Assembly (NCBI GenBank): GCA_964591255.1
Contig: CAZQAA010000172.1
Span: forward strand, 1 to 19,194
Length of the DNA stretch: 19,194 nucleotides
Reading direction: 5' to 3'
From: CAZQAA01 sp964591255
GTDB lineage: Bacteria > Desulfobacterota > DSM-4660 > Desulfatiglandales > Desulfatiglandaceae
Under the pieces are notes generated by a model, which worked only from the letters and a program-made list of their open reading frames with translations, searched no databases and had not been told where the DNA came from. Shown here piece by piece: positions 1 through 7,470 of the stretch (positions are counted from its first letter, which is position 1; each line of letters opens with the position of its first letter). The translations under genes were made by a program, and so were the position numbers.

Positions 1-2
1 CG

Positions 3-62
3 TGGACGTGGATCACGAGTACCGACCCCGAGGTCATGATCGCCGTTGATCTCAATCCGTAG
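3..62 (+). CDS. possible C-terminal end of an unidentified gene cut by the window edge
   Basis: Frame 3 is open from the window edge to a TAG at 60-62 and would encode about 19 residues ending in ITSTDPEVMIAVDLNP. The composition looks like a real protein end, and a strong hairpin terminator begins 11 bases later, which fits a gene stopping here. Nineteen codons are too few to identify a family, so no function is proposed. The alternative is chance open frame. Confidence 0.35.
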   Translation, partial: WTWITSTDPEVMIAVDLNP

Positions 63-73
63 AATCTTTCACA

Positions 74-109
74 CGGGCATGGGGAAGGATAGCTACTTCC
101 CCATGCCCG
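74..109 (+). terminator. strong hairpin, probable transcription terminator
   Basis: A perfect 14-bp GC-rich stem (74-87 pairing with 96-109) encloses an 8-base loop. It lies just after the putative end of the upstream gene and before the tRNA promoter. The downstream tract is only mildly T-rich, so this may be a weak-tail intrinsic terminator. Because the stem is perfectly symmetric it could also stop transcription from the other side. Confidence 0.65.
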
Positions 110-181
110 CTTGCATCTTACCGCCCACCTGAAATCTGAAAATCTGATTTGGGATCCCTCGCCTTTTATAAGTTTTACCAC

Positions 182-210
182 TTGACAATAAGGTTAAGCG
201 GTATCATAAT
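182..210 (+). promoter_or_regulatory. sigma-70-type promoter of the tRNA-Pro gene
   Basis: The -35 box is a perfect TTGACA at 182-187, followed by a 17-base spacer and CATAAT at 205-210, one base from consensus. The predicted start of transcription, around 216-218, lies about 8-10 bases before the mature tRNA 5' end. This is the best promoter match in the window. It might also contribute to reading into the acyltransferase operon, since no clear terminator was seen after the tRNA. Confidence 0.78.
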
Positions 211-225
211 AATTTTATCAAAATA

Positions 226-302
226 CGGGACGTGGCGCAGTCTGGAAGCGCACCTGAATGGGGTTCAGGGGGCCCGGGGTTCAAATCCCCGCGTCCCGAC
301 CA
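226..302 (+). tRNA. tRNA-Pro (anticodon GGG)
   Basis: A complete cloverleaf folds by hand. The acceptor stem is CGGGACG (226-232) pairing with CGTCCCG (292-298). The D stem is GCGC (235-238) with GCGC (248-251). The anticodon stem CCTGA/TCAGG encloses loop ATGGGGT, with anticodon GGG at 260-262. The variable loop has 5 bases, and the T arm CGGGG/CCCCG carries TTCAAAT. Discriminator A and an encoded CCA end at 302. The C1-G72 first pair is typical of bacterial tRNA-Pro. GGG reads CCC codons, and CCU by wobble. No duplicate of the tRNA 3' end was noticed elsewhere in the window, so there is no sign of an integrated element. Confidence 0.97.
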
Positions 303-452
303 TAATCAGAACATATCAATTCCTTGGGATCTCACAACAAATCCGCATCACTATTTCAGCATATCCGGCCCCGGCCAAGAACCTGTCTTTTCACCTGGAA
401 ACCAAATCTATGCCATCTTTATTACATATTTGCTAATGGGGAGTAATCAGGT

Positions 453-1358
453 TTGATTTTGTCAAGAATGCCAAAAAACTATATATCTCTCATGGGACGA
501 TTGCTTGGTACGGTGGCCTACACATTACTTGTGCCTTACCGAAAAATTGTGAGGCGTAATCTTGCATTTGCTTTTCCCGAATGGGACAGAAACCGTGTGC
601 GAAGGCATGCAAGAAACGTTTTCATAAACGTCTCCATTACTTTCTTTGAAATATGCTATTTCTTCCTTTCAGGCAAAGAGGAAATTCTCAAGAATATTCG
701 GCTGAAAGGTGATCCAAAGGCCCTAAAGCTGCTTGACAATCCAAAGGGAGGTATTCTAATTTCAGCCCACCTTGGAAACTGGGAAATGGGTCCACTTTTT
801 GCCTCGTGTTATTTCCAGTATCCATTAATCCTGGTTGCAAGAAAGGTAAGACCCAGGCTGCTTAATAAATTAGTTGACAAAATGAGGTCTCGTTTCGGTA
901 ATACGATCCTTGATAAAAAGAATGCACTAGTACCAATAAAACAATCTATAAGAGATGGTCATGTCATCGGCCTGCTTGTGGATCAGGGGACAACTTTTGC
1001 GGAGGGCGTTGAGACCACATTTTTTGGTCACAAGGTGACTGCAACACCGGTGGTAGCATTATTGGCACGGAGGTATAGATGCCCGGTGATACCGGCTTTC
1101 TGCGTCAGGGAAGCTGACGGCGGTCTATCTCTCATCTTTTCTTCTCCCCTTCCCTTGAAAAAATCGGATAATTTTCGCGCCGATCTCACAGAAAACACCC
1201 AAATTATGATAAACGCCATTGAAGATGCCATAAGAAAATATCCTGATCAATGGTTCTGGTTTCACAAACGATGGAAACGCTTCTATCCGTGGCTTTATCC
1301 AGAATACCAAGCCAAAAGGCGGCGCAGGAAAAAAAGGAAGGGAAAAAGGAAAAAGTGA
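453..1358 (+). CDS. LpxL/HtrB-family lipid A acyltransferase (lysophospholipid acyltransferase superfamily)
   Basis: This 301-residue protein should transfer a fatty acyl chain to a lipid A precursor at the inner face of the cytoplasmic membrane. E. coli LpxL has about the same length. A hydrophobic N-terminus leads into the family hallmark YRKIVRRNLAFAFPE (about 29-43). The catalytic HX4E box is H106-LGNW-E111, followed by LLVDQG (174-179), a long FFG...TP...LLARR...PVIP stretch and the conserved end YPDQWFWFHKRWK. The tail is very basic (KRRRRKKRKGKRKK). The start is TTG at 453 with GGGGAG at 438-443, nine bases upstream; an in-frame stop at 444 rules out anything longer, and ATG 468 lacks a ribosome site. 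It heads the seven-gene core run and overlaps the next gene by four bases. Which acyl position it fills (LpxL or LpxM type) cannot be read from sequence. Confidence 0.92.
   Translation: MILSRMPKNYISLMGRLLGTVAYTLLVPYRKIVRRNLAFAFPEWDRNRVRRHARNVFINVSITFFEICYFFLSGKEEILKNIRLKGDPKALKLLDNPKGGILISAHLGNWEMGPLFASCYFQYPLILVARKVRPRLLNKLVDKMRSRFGNTILDKKNALVPIKQSIRDGHVIGLLVDQGTTFAEGVETTFFGHKVTATPVVALLARRYRCPVIPAFCVREADGGLSLIFSSPLPLKKSDNFRADLTENTQIMINAIEDAIRKYPDQWFWFHKRWKRFYPWLYPEYQAKRRRRKKRKGKRKK
1335..1354 (+). promoter_or_regulatory. purine-rich ribosome binding site inside the acyltransferase 3' end
   Basis: An unbroken A/G tract contains AGGAAGGGA (1335-1343) and AGGA (1347-1350) directly ahead of GTG 1355. 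The GTG overlaps the TGA of the acyltransferase (GTGA). This decides the start of the two-domain kinase over the upstream in-frame ATG at 1250 and implies translational coupling. The same bases encode the polybasic tail of the acyltransferase. Confidence 0.6.
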
Positions 1359-2824
1359 CCAACCTTCTGGACAGCACACACCTTAGGGACTGCGGCTGGA
1401 ATCTACCCCCCCTCTTCAGCCTGACCCTGAGCTGCAAAGGGGGCCCAGAGGTCCTGATGTGCCATGAAGTAGTCCGTATATTACCACGCAAGCGCTTAGT
1501 GTGTCTGGGAACATGGAAAGACTTTCCGGTTGTATTAAAGATCTATCTTGACCAGAAACGGGGCAAGAAACATTGCAAGCGTGAATTCTCTGGCATCCAG
1601 GCCTTAAAACAGGCGAATATCAAGACTCCAACGTTTTTGTTCATGGGGACTTTGTTCCCTGACGAGTCGCCCGCACTGGTATTCGAACGGATATTAGATG
1701 CAAAAACCCTTAGGGAGGTATGGGAAGAGACAACAGAGGAGGTTAAACGCAAGGAGATTATGAGGAAATCTCTTTGCGTAATAGCTCAACACCATGAAGC
1801 AGGAATCATGCAGGAGGATCTCCACCTGGGAAATTTTCTGTGCCAGGAGGCTTTGCATGAGACCCCCTATACAATAGATGGTGCTGCAGTGAATGCCAAG
1901 GGCCTGGGAAAGCCCCTGGCTGCAAAAAAATCCCTGGATAATCTGGCCCTTTTCCTTGCCCAGTTTGATCCGGCATATGACAGAAATCTACCGGAAATCC
2001 TATTGGACTACATTTCTTTCAGAAAAGGGTGGGAGATTGATAACAGGGTTACGAATAGGGTATTAAAAAGGATCAAACGATGGAGAAAAATAAGGAGAAA
2101 CAATTACCTGAAAAAAATCTTCAGGGAATGCTCAGCCTTTGTGTGCAAAAAAAGGTGGAATCGCTTCATGGTATGTGACCGTGACTATTACAAAGGCGAA
2201 ATGAAGGAATTCCTTGCCGAACCAGACAGATGGATTCACAGAAGCAAACGACTAAAAAATGGAAACACCTCCACCGTCTCCATATTTGAGATAGAAGGCA
2301 AACGATTTGTGGTCAAACGTTATAACATTAAAGGTGCTTTCCATGCCCTTAAACGCCTTTTTCGACGCAGCAGGGCATGGATTAGCTGGAAAAACGCCCA
2401 TCGTTTGAGGATCTTTAATATAACCACACCCAAACCGGTTGCACTTATAGAAGAAAGGTTTGGCCCTCTCCGCATGAGGGCATATTTTGTCTGTGAATAT
2501 GTGGAAGGATCAAATTTACTCCAGTTTTTTCGTTATGAAAAGAAGGTGCTTAGAGACAAGACCAACTTGATTGTGAAAACGGCTAACCTATTGAAACAAT
2601 TTGCAGACTTCTCCATCTCCCATGGAGATTTGAAATGCACAAATTTTATCGTTTCAGGAGAGGGAATATATATAACAGATCTTGACTCAATGATTGCCCA
2701 CCGATTAAGGTGGACATTCCGCAAGGCCTTTAAACGAGACTGTAAACGCTTTATGAAAAACTGGTCAGATTTGCCTGACATTATGGAAGGTTTCAGGACA
2801 CAGCTTTCGGACATGACATTTTGA
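1355..2824 (+). CDS. tandem two-domain lipopolysaccharide kinase (Kdo/WaaP-like kinase fold, PA5006-like)
   Basis: The protein has 489 residues from GTG 1355 and contains two protein-kinase-like domains of the LPS core kinase superfamily. Domain 1 (about 45-240) shows a VLKIY lysine (about K62), catalytic loop QEDLHLGNF (D about 155) and a metal-binding TIDG (D about 175). Domain 2 (about 300-489) shows FVVKRY (K about 321), HGDLKCTNF (D about 425) and TDLD (D about 442). Both halves keep the key Lys and Asp residues, so both could be active. A Lys/Arg-rich linker joins them. Relatives phosphorylate heptose or Kdo in the LPS inner core on the cytoplasmic side; the exact target here is unknown. 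The frame stays open upstream to ATG 1250, but that would overlap the acyltransferase by 109 bases, so the coupled GTG is preferred. The next gene is 16 bases downstream. Confidence 0.82.
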   Translation: MTNLLDSTHLRDCGWNLPPLFSLTLSCKGGPEVLMCHEVVRILPRKRLVCLGTWKDFPVVLKIYLDQKRGKKHCKREFSGIQALKQANIKTPTFLFMGTLFPDESPALVFERILDAKTLREVWEETTEEVKRKEIMRKSLCVIAQHHEAGIMQEDLHLGNFLCQEALHETPYTIDGAAVNAKGLGKPLAAKKSLDNLALFLAQFDPAYDRNLPEILLDYISFRKGWEIDNRVTNRVLKRIKRWRKIRRNNYLKKIFRECSAFVCKKRWNRFMVCDRDYYKGEMKEFLAEPDRWIHRSKRLKNGNTSTVSIFEIEGKRFVVKRYNIKGAFHALKRLFRRSRAWISWKNAHRLRIFNITTPKPVALIEERFGPLRMRAYFVCEYVEGSNLLQFFRYEKKVLRDKTNLIVKTANLLKQFADFSISHGDLKCTNFIVSGEGIYITDLDSMIAHRLRWTFRKAFKRDCKRFMKNWSDLPDIMEGFRTQLSDMTF

Positions 2825-2840
2825 TCCCAAGGATGAGACT

Positions 2841-4583
2841 ATGGCAAAAATCTTTCTCGGTTTGTCCGGTGCATTGACACATGATCCATCGGCAGCACTG
2901 TTTGTAGACGGTAAACTGGTGGCAGCCGCTGAGGAGGAAAGATTTAACAGGATAAAGCATTCCAAAAACCGTATGCCGTTTGAGTCGGCCAGGTTCTGTC
3001 TGGATTTTGCCGGCATATCTCCGGACCAAGTTGACGTTGTGGCATTTCCGTTCGCGCCCATCAACCTGTTGACACCTGCCAGATGGCACTATGCCAGGAG
3101 ATACTGGTATGCACCCGACCGGGCGCTGGTGGCCCTTTTCAACGGAAACCGTCGGTATCACAGAAACGTCCGGAGGGTAAAAGGGGTATTGAAACAACTG
3201 GGAATCAAATGGGAAAAGATCCGGTTCGTGCCGGTTGAACACCATCTGGCCCATGCCAGCAGCGCTTATCACTTAAGCGGTTTTAAAGAGAAAACAGCGA
3301 TCCTCGGCATCGATGGCAAAGGAGAATATGCAACCACATTCTTTGGGTACGGAGAAAACGGCAAGATCCACAAAATAAAAGAATTTTACGATCCGGACTC
3401 CCTTGGGGGCCTGTATGGGGCCGTCACAGAGTACCTCGGGTTTGAGATGCTTGACGGAGAGTACAAGGTGATGGGTATGGCGCCTTATGGTGATCCGGAT
3501 CGCTATGATTTGTCTCCCTTGATCGATTTTGACGGGAAAAACATAAAGATCAACACTAAACTGGTAAATACCATAGGCATAAGGAGATACAAGGAGGAAG
3601 GCGTAGGGTTCTATTTCAGCCCTAAACTGGTGGAATGGCTGGGCCCTCGCAGAAGGAGCGATGATGTGGATGAACCGTATATCCATTATGCTGCAAACCT
3701 CCAAAAGCTTTTCGAGGATATATCTTTAAGGCTGTTAGAGTATTACCTGGGTGATATCCTGCGGGAGACGGGAAAACTCTGTTTTGCAGGAGGAAGCGCC
3801 CTTAATGTCAAGCTGAATCAGCGGATTATCGCCCTTCCTTATGTGAAGGAGCTGTTTGTCCAGCCTGCTGCGAGTGATGCCGGCACCGCCATTGGAGCCG
3901 CATCTTTTGTGGCAAACGAAATGGGTATTAAAGTAGAAAAACTGGAGCACGTGTATCTCGGGCCTTCATTTACCACCGGGGAGTGTATCCAGGCGTGCAG
4001 GAATTGCCCTCAGAATCCTGCGTGGGAGGTGATTGATAACGCACCCCAAAGGGCCGCAAAGTTGCTTGCCGAGGGAAATCCTGTGGCCTGGTTCCAGGGG
4101 CGCATGGAATTCGGACCCAGGGCCCTCGGTTGTCGTAGCATATTGGGCTGTCCCAGTATCAGGGGAATTTCGGATAGAATAAATGAACAGATCAAATACC
4201 GGGAACGATGGCGACCCTTTTGCCCGAGCATTCTGGACCGGCTATCCAAGGATATACTGCAGACAAACCATCCTGCACCATACATGACCTTTACATTTGA
4301 CGTTTCTGACCACTGGAGGGCAAGAATTCCGGAAGTAGTTCATGAAGACGGGACATCAAGGGCACAGGTAGTCTCCAGGGATACCAACCCGCGATACTAT
4401 GAGCTTATTGAAGAGCTGGAAAGGCTCACCGGTAACGGAGTCGTCCTGAATACATCGTTGAACCGCAGAGGAGAGCCAATAGTCTGCACACCCGACGACG
4501 CACTGGATATGTTTTTTGGATCCGATCTTCAATACCTGATCATGGAAGACATCCTGGTCACCAAATCAACCAATATCGGTTAA
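2841..4583 (+). CDS. carbamoyltransferase of the NodU/CmcH family (WapO-like)
   Basis: This 580-residue protein has the usual length of the O-carbamoyltransferase family, which uses carbamoyl phosphate and ATP to carbamoylate a sugar hydroxyl. The N-terminal ASKHA-like domain shows FLGLSGALTHDPSAAL (5-20), the histidine motif VEHHLAHASSAY (132-143), a GIDGKGE strand (156-162) and EYKVMGMAPYG (207-217). FAGGSALNVKLNQRI and QPAASDAGTAIGAA follow. The C-terminal domain has AWFQGRMEFGPRALGCRSIL, KYRERWRPFCPSIL and a late VVLNTSLNRRGEPI. The start ATG has AAGGA at 2829-2833, seven bases away. Set between an inner-core kinase and waaG, it most likely carbamoylates a core heptose, as the neighbouring carbamoyltransferase does in P. 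aeruginosa. The acceptor is inferred from context only; antibiotic and nodulation-factor relatives act on other sugars. Confidence 0.9.
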   Translation: MAKIFLGLSGALTHDPSAALFVDGKLVAAAEEERFNRIKHSKNRMPFESARFCLDFAGISPDQVDVVAFPFAPINLLTPARWHYARRYWYAPDRALVALFNGNRRYHRNVRRVKGVLKQLGIKWEKIRFVPVEHHLAHASSAYHLSGFKEKTAILGIDGKGEYATTFFGYGENGKIHKIKEFYDPDSLGGLYGAVTEYLGFEMLDGEYKVMGMAPYGDPDRYDLSPLIDFDGKNIKINTKLVNTIGIRRYKEEGVGFYFSPKLVEWLGPRRRSDDVDEPYIHYAANLQKLFEDISLRLLEYYLGDILRETGKLCFAGGSALNVKLNQRIIALPYVKELFVQPAASDAGTAIGAASFVANEMGIKVEKLEHVYLGPSFTTGECIQACRNCPQNPAWEVIDNAPQRAAKLLAEGNPVAWFQGRMEFGPRALGCRSILGCPSIRGISDRINEQIKYRERWRPFCPSILDRLSKDILQTNHPAPYMTFTFDVSDHWRARIPEVVHEDGTSRAQVVSRDTNPRYYELIEELERLTGNGVVLNTSLNRRGEPIVCTPDDALDMFFGSDLQYLIMEDILVTKSTNIG

Positions 4584-4714
4584 AGCCGACAGGTCCAAAT
4601 CATTTTGCCAATTACAGCTGTCCCTATGATCAGAGATTACAAAAAATCTGCAATTTTTGAAATTCAATCCAGAGCCGATGAAATTTAACAAGTTAAGCGT
4701 TAAGATGGATAATT

Positions 4715-5845
4715 ATGGGAATATCAAAACGGTTTGCCTTCTGCCTGTTTGAATATGTCCCCTTTGGAGGCATGCAGGACAATCTCCTCCGTATGGCCAA
4801 AGAATGTGTGGCAAGAGGTCATCAGGTGGATATTTTTGCACGTTACTGGAAAGGAACACGCCCTAATGGTTTAAGGGTTTCAATTTTACCTGGCCGCGGT
4901 CTTTCCAATCACAAACGCTGTGAATCGTTTGCAAAAAATCTGAGGAAACATCTGAATACGAAAAAATATGACCTTGTAGTAGGCTTCAACAAGATGCCCG
5001 GTCTTGATATCTATTATGCAGCAGATACCTGCTTTGCCGCCAAGGCAGAAGGGAGAAACTTTTTTTATAAGATGACGGGACGATACAGGAGTTATTTGCG
5101 CCTGGAACGAGCCGTCTTCCAAAAGGGGGCCGGGACACATATCTTGCTGCTCTCAAAAAAGGAAAAACAAATCTTCATGCAATATTATGGAACTGAAGAA
5201 GAGCGTTTTCACCTTCTGCCTCCTGGAATTTCCCGGGACCGTTTGGCTCCTGAAAATCCAGCAAAGATACGGAGCGCATTACGGCGTGAACTGTCCATAG
5301 GGCAGACACAGAATCTGGTTTTGATGGTGGGGTCAGGCTTCAGGACCAAGGGTGTAGATCGTGCCATTAAGGCCATATCCGCCTTACCTCGAACCTTAAA
5401 AAATAATACAGTCCTGGTTATTGTAGGTGAAGGCCACTCTAGACCGTTTAGACGTTTGGCCAAAAAATCAGGAGTATTGGAACGGGTTTTTTTTATGGGT
5501 GGCCGCCAGGATGTGCCTAAGTTCCTGGTAGCAGCGGATCTGTTGCTACATCCGGCATACAGGGAAAATACCGGAAATGTCCTGCTCGAGGCAATGGCTT
5601 CAGGATTGCCGGTACTGGCTACGGATATTTGCGGTTACAGTTGTTACATAGAAAAATCCGGGTCAGGGCTGGTGGTTCCATCACCCTTTAAGCAAAAGAC
5701 TCTTAATCAAATGCTTGTCCGTATGTTAACTTCTGATGAAAAAGGGCTCTGGCAGGGTCATGGACAGACATATATCGCCCAAACAGATGTATTCAGCCGG
5801 CATGAAAAGGCCGTGGACATCATGGAACAGGTTGCAGGATGTTAG
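4715..5845 (+). CDS. waaG: LPS core glucosyltransferase WaaG (GT4)
   Basis: This 376-residue GT4 enzyme is close to E. coli WaaG (374 residues) along its whole length. WaaG adds the first outer-core hexose to heptose II from a UDP-sugar on the cytoplasmic face of the inner membrane. Matching blocks include FCLFEYVPFGGMQ (9-21, donor-site glycines), VVGFNKMPGLDIYYAADTCF (88-107), ERFHLLPPGI (163-172), VGSGFRTKGVDRAI (205-218), AADLLLHPAYRE (273-284), the EX7E pair E284/E292 and ASGLPVLATDICGY (295-308). ATG 4715 has only a weak ribosome site (AAGATGGA, 4702-4709). The 131 bases before it hold no convincing promoter or terminator. It overlaps waaP by 7 bases. Donor sugar (glucose or another hexose) is not certain from sequence. 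Confidence 0.95.
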   Translation: MGISKRFAFCLFEYVPFGGMQDNLLRMAKECVARGHQVDIFARYWKGTRPNGLRVSILPGRGLSNHKRCESFAKNLRKHLNTKKYDLVVGFNKMPGLDIYYAADTCFAAKAEGRNFFYKMTGRYRSYLRLERAVFQKGAGTHILLLSKKEKQIFMQYYGTEEERFHLLPPGISRDRLAPENPAKIRSALRRELSIGQTQNLVLMVGSGFRTKGVDRAIKAISALPRTLKNNTVLVIVGEGHSRPFRRLAKKSGVLERVFFMGGRQDVPKFLVAADLLLHPAYRENTGNVLLEAMASGLPVLATDICGYSCYIEKSGSGLVVPSPFKQKTLNQMLVRMLTSDEKGLWQGHGQTYIAQTDVFSRHEKAVDIMEQVAGC

Positions 5846-6663
5846 TGATACCGGATAAGTGGAAAAAAAAATGGAAGGACAAAGACGTCTTCGAGCAGTT
5901 GCTTGCCTTAAAAGGTATTGTCAGAAAAGAAAAGGAAGGCCGAAGGACATCTATATTCTCTCTGGACGGGAAAAACTATTATATAAAATTCTATAGGGGT
6001 GTGGGCTGGAAGAAAATTTTCCGTAATCTTTTTGAGTTTCGTCTGCCGGTTCTTGATGCGGACAATGAATGGAAAGCAATCCACAGGCTTGAAAGACTCG
6101 GTATCAATACGATGCGGCTGGTGGGATATGGAAAGAGGGGGTGGAATCCTGCGAAACGCCAATCTTTTGTAATTACGGAAGAACTGGCTCAAACAGTTAG
6201 CCTGGAAGATTTTTGCCGTCACTGGAGGGAGTCAGTGCCACCTTACGGCCTGAAAAGGAGATTGATTATCGAGGTAGCAAAGATAGCCCGGGCCTTGCAT
6301 TTCAATGGAATTAATCACAGAGACTTCTATATCTGTCATTTTTTACTGGATATCTCTGCAGGCACACATCTCATTGGCCACAGTCCTATGAAGTTGTACC
6401 TGATTGATCTTCACCGCGTGCAGATACGTCGTCGTGTTCCGTTGCGCTGGAGGGTAAAGGATATTGCTGCACTCTATTTTTCAAGTATGGATCTGGGATT
6501 GACACAGCGAGACCTGATGAGATTTATCAGGGTATACGAGGGCGTGCCATTAAAAGATGCCCTGAAGAAACACAGGGTTTTCTGGTGGAGAGTGAGAAGA
6601 CGTGCCGCTGCCCTGTACAGAAAAGCAGTCAGGAAAGGTCTTATACCACAACAATGGGACTGA
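5839..6663 (+). CDS. waaP: LPS core heptose(I) kinase WaaP (RfaP)
   Basis: This 274-residue protein aligns end to end with E. coli WaaP (about 265 residues), an ATP-dependent kinase that phosphorylates the first inner-core heptose; the phosphate supports outer-membrane integrity through divalent-cation bridging. Shared features are an opening like PDKWKKKWKDKDVFEQL, RRTSIFSLDGKNYYIKFYRG (K50), LPVLDADNEWKAIHRL (69-84), GINTMRLVGYG, FVITEELAQTVSLEDFC, the catalytic GINHRDFYICHFLL with D162, and LIDLHRVQIR with metal-binding D190. As recalled, D162 is also the catalytic residue in the E. coli enzyme. The gene begins inside the end of waaG (7-base overlap), indicating coupled translation. waaG followed by waaP is a widely conserved pair. 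Confidence 0.95.
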   Translation: MLVIPDKWKKKWKDKDVFEQLLALKGIVRKEKEGRRTSIFSLDGKNYYIKFYRGVGWKKIFRNLFEFRLPVLDADNEWKAIHRLERLGINTMRLVGYGKRGWNPAKRQSFVITEELAQTVSLEDFCRHWRESVPPYGLKRRLIIEVAKIARALHFNGINHRDFYICHFLLDISAGTHLIGHSPMKLYLIDLHRVQIRRRVPLRWRVKDIAALYFSSMDLGLTQRDLMRFIRVYEGVPLKDALKKHRVFWWRVRRRAAALYRKAVRKGLIPQQWD

Positions 6664-6669
6664 AAAGTC

Positions 6670-7470
6670 ATGAGAGAATATATTGATAAGGATTTTGAGG
6701 AATTACTCAGACAAAACCAAATGGTTTCTTTTGATAAAATATGGAATCTCCCCAAGGACTGGTTTGAAGAACCCAACATTAGAAGAAATGGCTGGAGCGG
6801 AGTATCACTCCATACTCTTAATAATATGAATACCAAACCCCTGCGCATTGTCATAAAGAGACAGGAAAATCATCAGTTTCGCTCAATAATGCATCCCTTA
6901 GGCCGTCCAACATTTTACAAAGAATACAAAAATATTATGGCATTGGAAAAACGGAATATCCCTTCCCTGAAAGCGATATACTATGGGGAAAGAAGGATCG
7001 ACTCCAGATATCAGGCGATATTGATCACCCTTGTATTGGAGAATTACCTATCCCTAAACGACCTGGGAAAAAATGACAAAAGGCTGAATCCTGAAATTGT
7101 AACCAAACTGGCCCGCCTCGTCCGAACATTCCATGACGCCGGATTTCAACATAGATCTCTCTATGGGAAACATATCTTGGTAAAAACCGATGGCACTTCC
7201 GGAAATCATCCTGATATCAGGTTGATTGATCTGGAAAAGATGCGAAGGGGCCTTACCACCTCAACCAAGAGATCCAGGGACGTGAGCCAGCTTATTCGTC
7301 ACTCTGAATCCCTCTCAAAAGAGGACATCAAACTGTTTCTCCACTCCTACTTAACAGATAACCCGGCATGGGGCCACGAATTCCTGCTAAAATTAAAGTC
7401 GAGAACGAGTAGAAAGCTAAAGGCCTCGGCAAAGCGCTCCTCCACATCTATTGAAAACCTCATCTCATGA
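6670..7470 (+). CDS. InaA/WapP-like LPS kinase-family protein with altered catalytic loop
   Basis: This 266-residue kinase-fold protein belongs to the LPS kinase (Kdo/WaaP, InaA-like) group. The N-terminal WNLPKDWFEEPNIRRNGWSG (about 25-43) is the family's glycine-rich entry, followed by RIVIKRQENH (K63), HPLGRPTFYKEY (75-86) and a catalytic segment QHRSLYGKHILV (160-171). Here Ser163 stands where WaaP has the HRD aspartate. The metal-binding D187 in RLIDLEKMR is retained. InaA-type relatives, as recalled, also lack a classic HRD and keep an LYxKHI motif, so the change may mark a subfamily rather than loss of activity. It follows waaP after six bases and overlaps the next gene by four. Role: probably phosphorylation of another core heptose site, as proposed for WapP; target unproven. 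Start ATG 6670 has only a weak ribosome site. Confidence 0.8.
   Translation: MREYIDKDFEELLRQNQMVSFDKIWNLPKDWFEEPNIRRNGWSGVSLHTLNNMNTKPLRIVIKRQENHQFRSIMHPLGRPTFYKEYKNIMALEKRNIPSLKAIYYGERRIDSRYQAILITLVLENYLSLNDLGKNDKRLNPEIVTKLARLVRTFHDAGFQHRSLYGKHILVKTDGTSGNHPDIRLIDLEKMRRGLTTSTKRSRDVSQLIRHSESLSKEDIKLFLHSYLTDNPAWGHEFLLKLKSRTSRKLKASAKRSSTSIENLIS

Noticed and set aside
226..302. tRNA-Pro as attachment site of an integrated element
   Set aside because: No integrase gene and no second copy of the tRNA 3' end was found in the window; the neighbouring genes are envelope genes in ordinary operons.
149..456. Two short plus-strand open frames across the tRNA region
   Set aside because: They run straight through a complete tRNA-Pro gene and have no family-like content; they are chance frames.
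1250..1354. Longer two-domain kinase starting at ATG 1250
   Set aside because: It would overlap the acyltransferase by 109 bases, and the extra residues (low-complexity, Lys-rich) are a shadow of the other frame. GTG 1355 has a clear ribosome site and a GTGA overlap.
2793..3704. Antisense open frames of 159 and 143 codons under the carbamoyltransferase
   Set aside because: The plus-strand frame carries all carbamoyltransferase motifs; the antisense translations show no recognisable domain or ribosome sites.
4640..4662. Hairpin-like CAAAAAAT/AATTTTTG before waaG
   Set aside because: The stem is almost entirely A-T with a mismatch, too weak to call a terminator.
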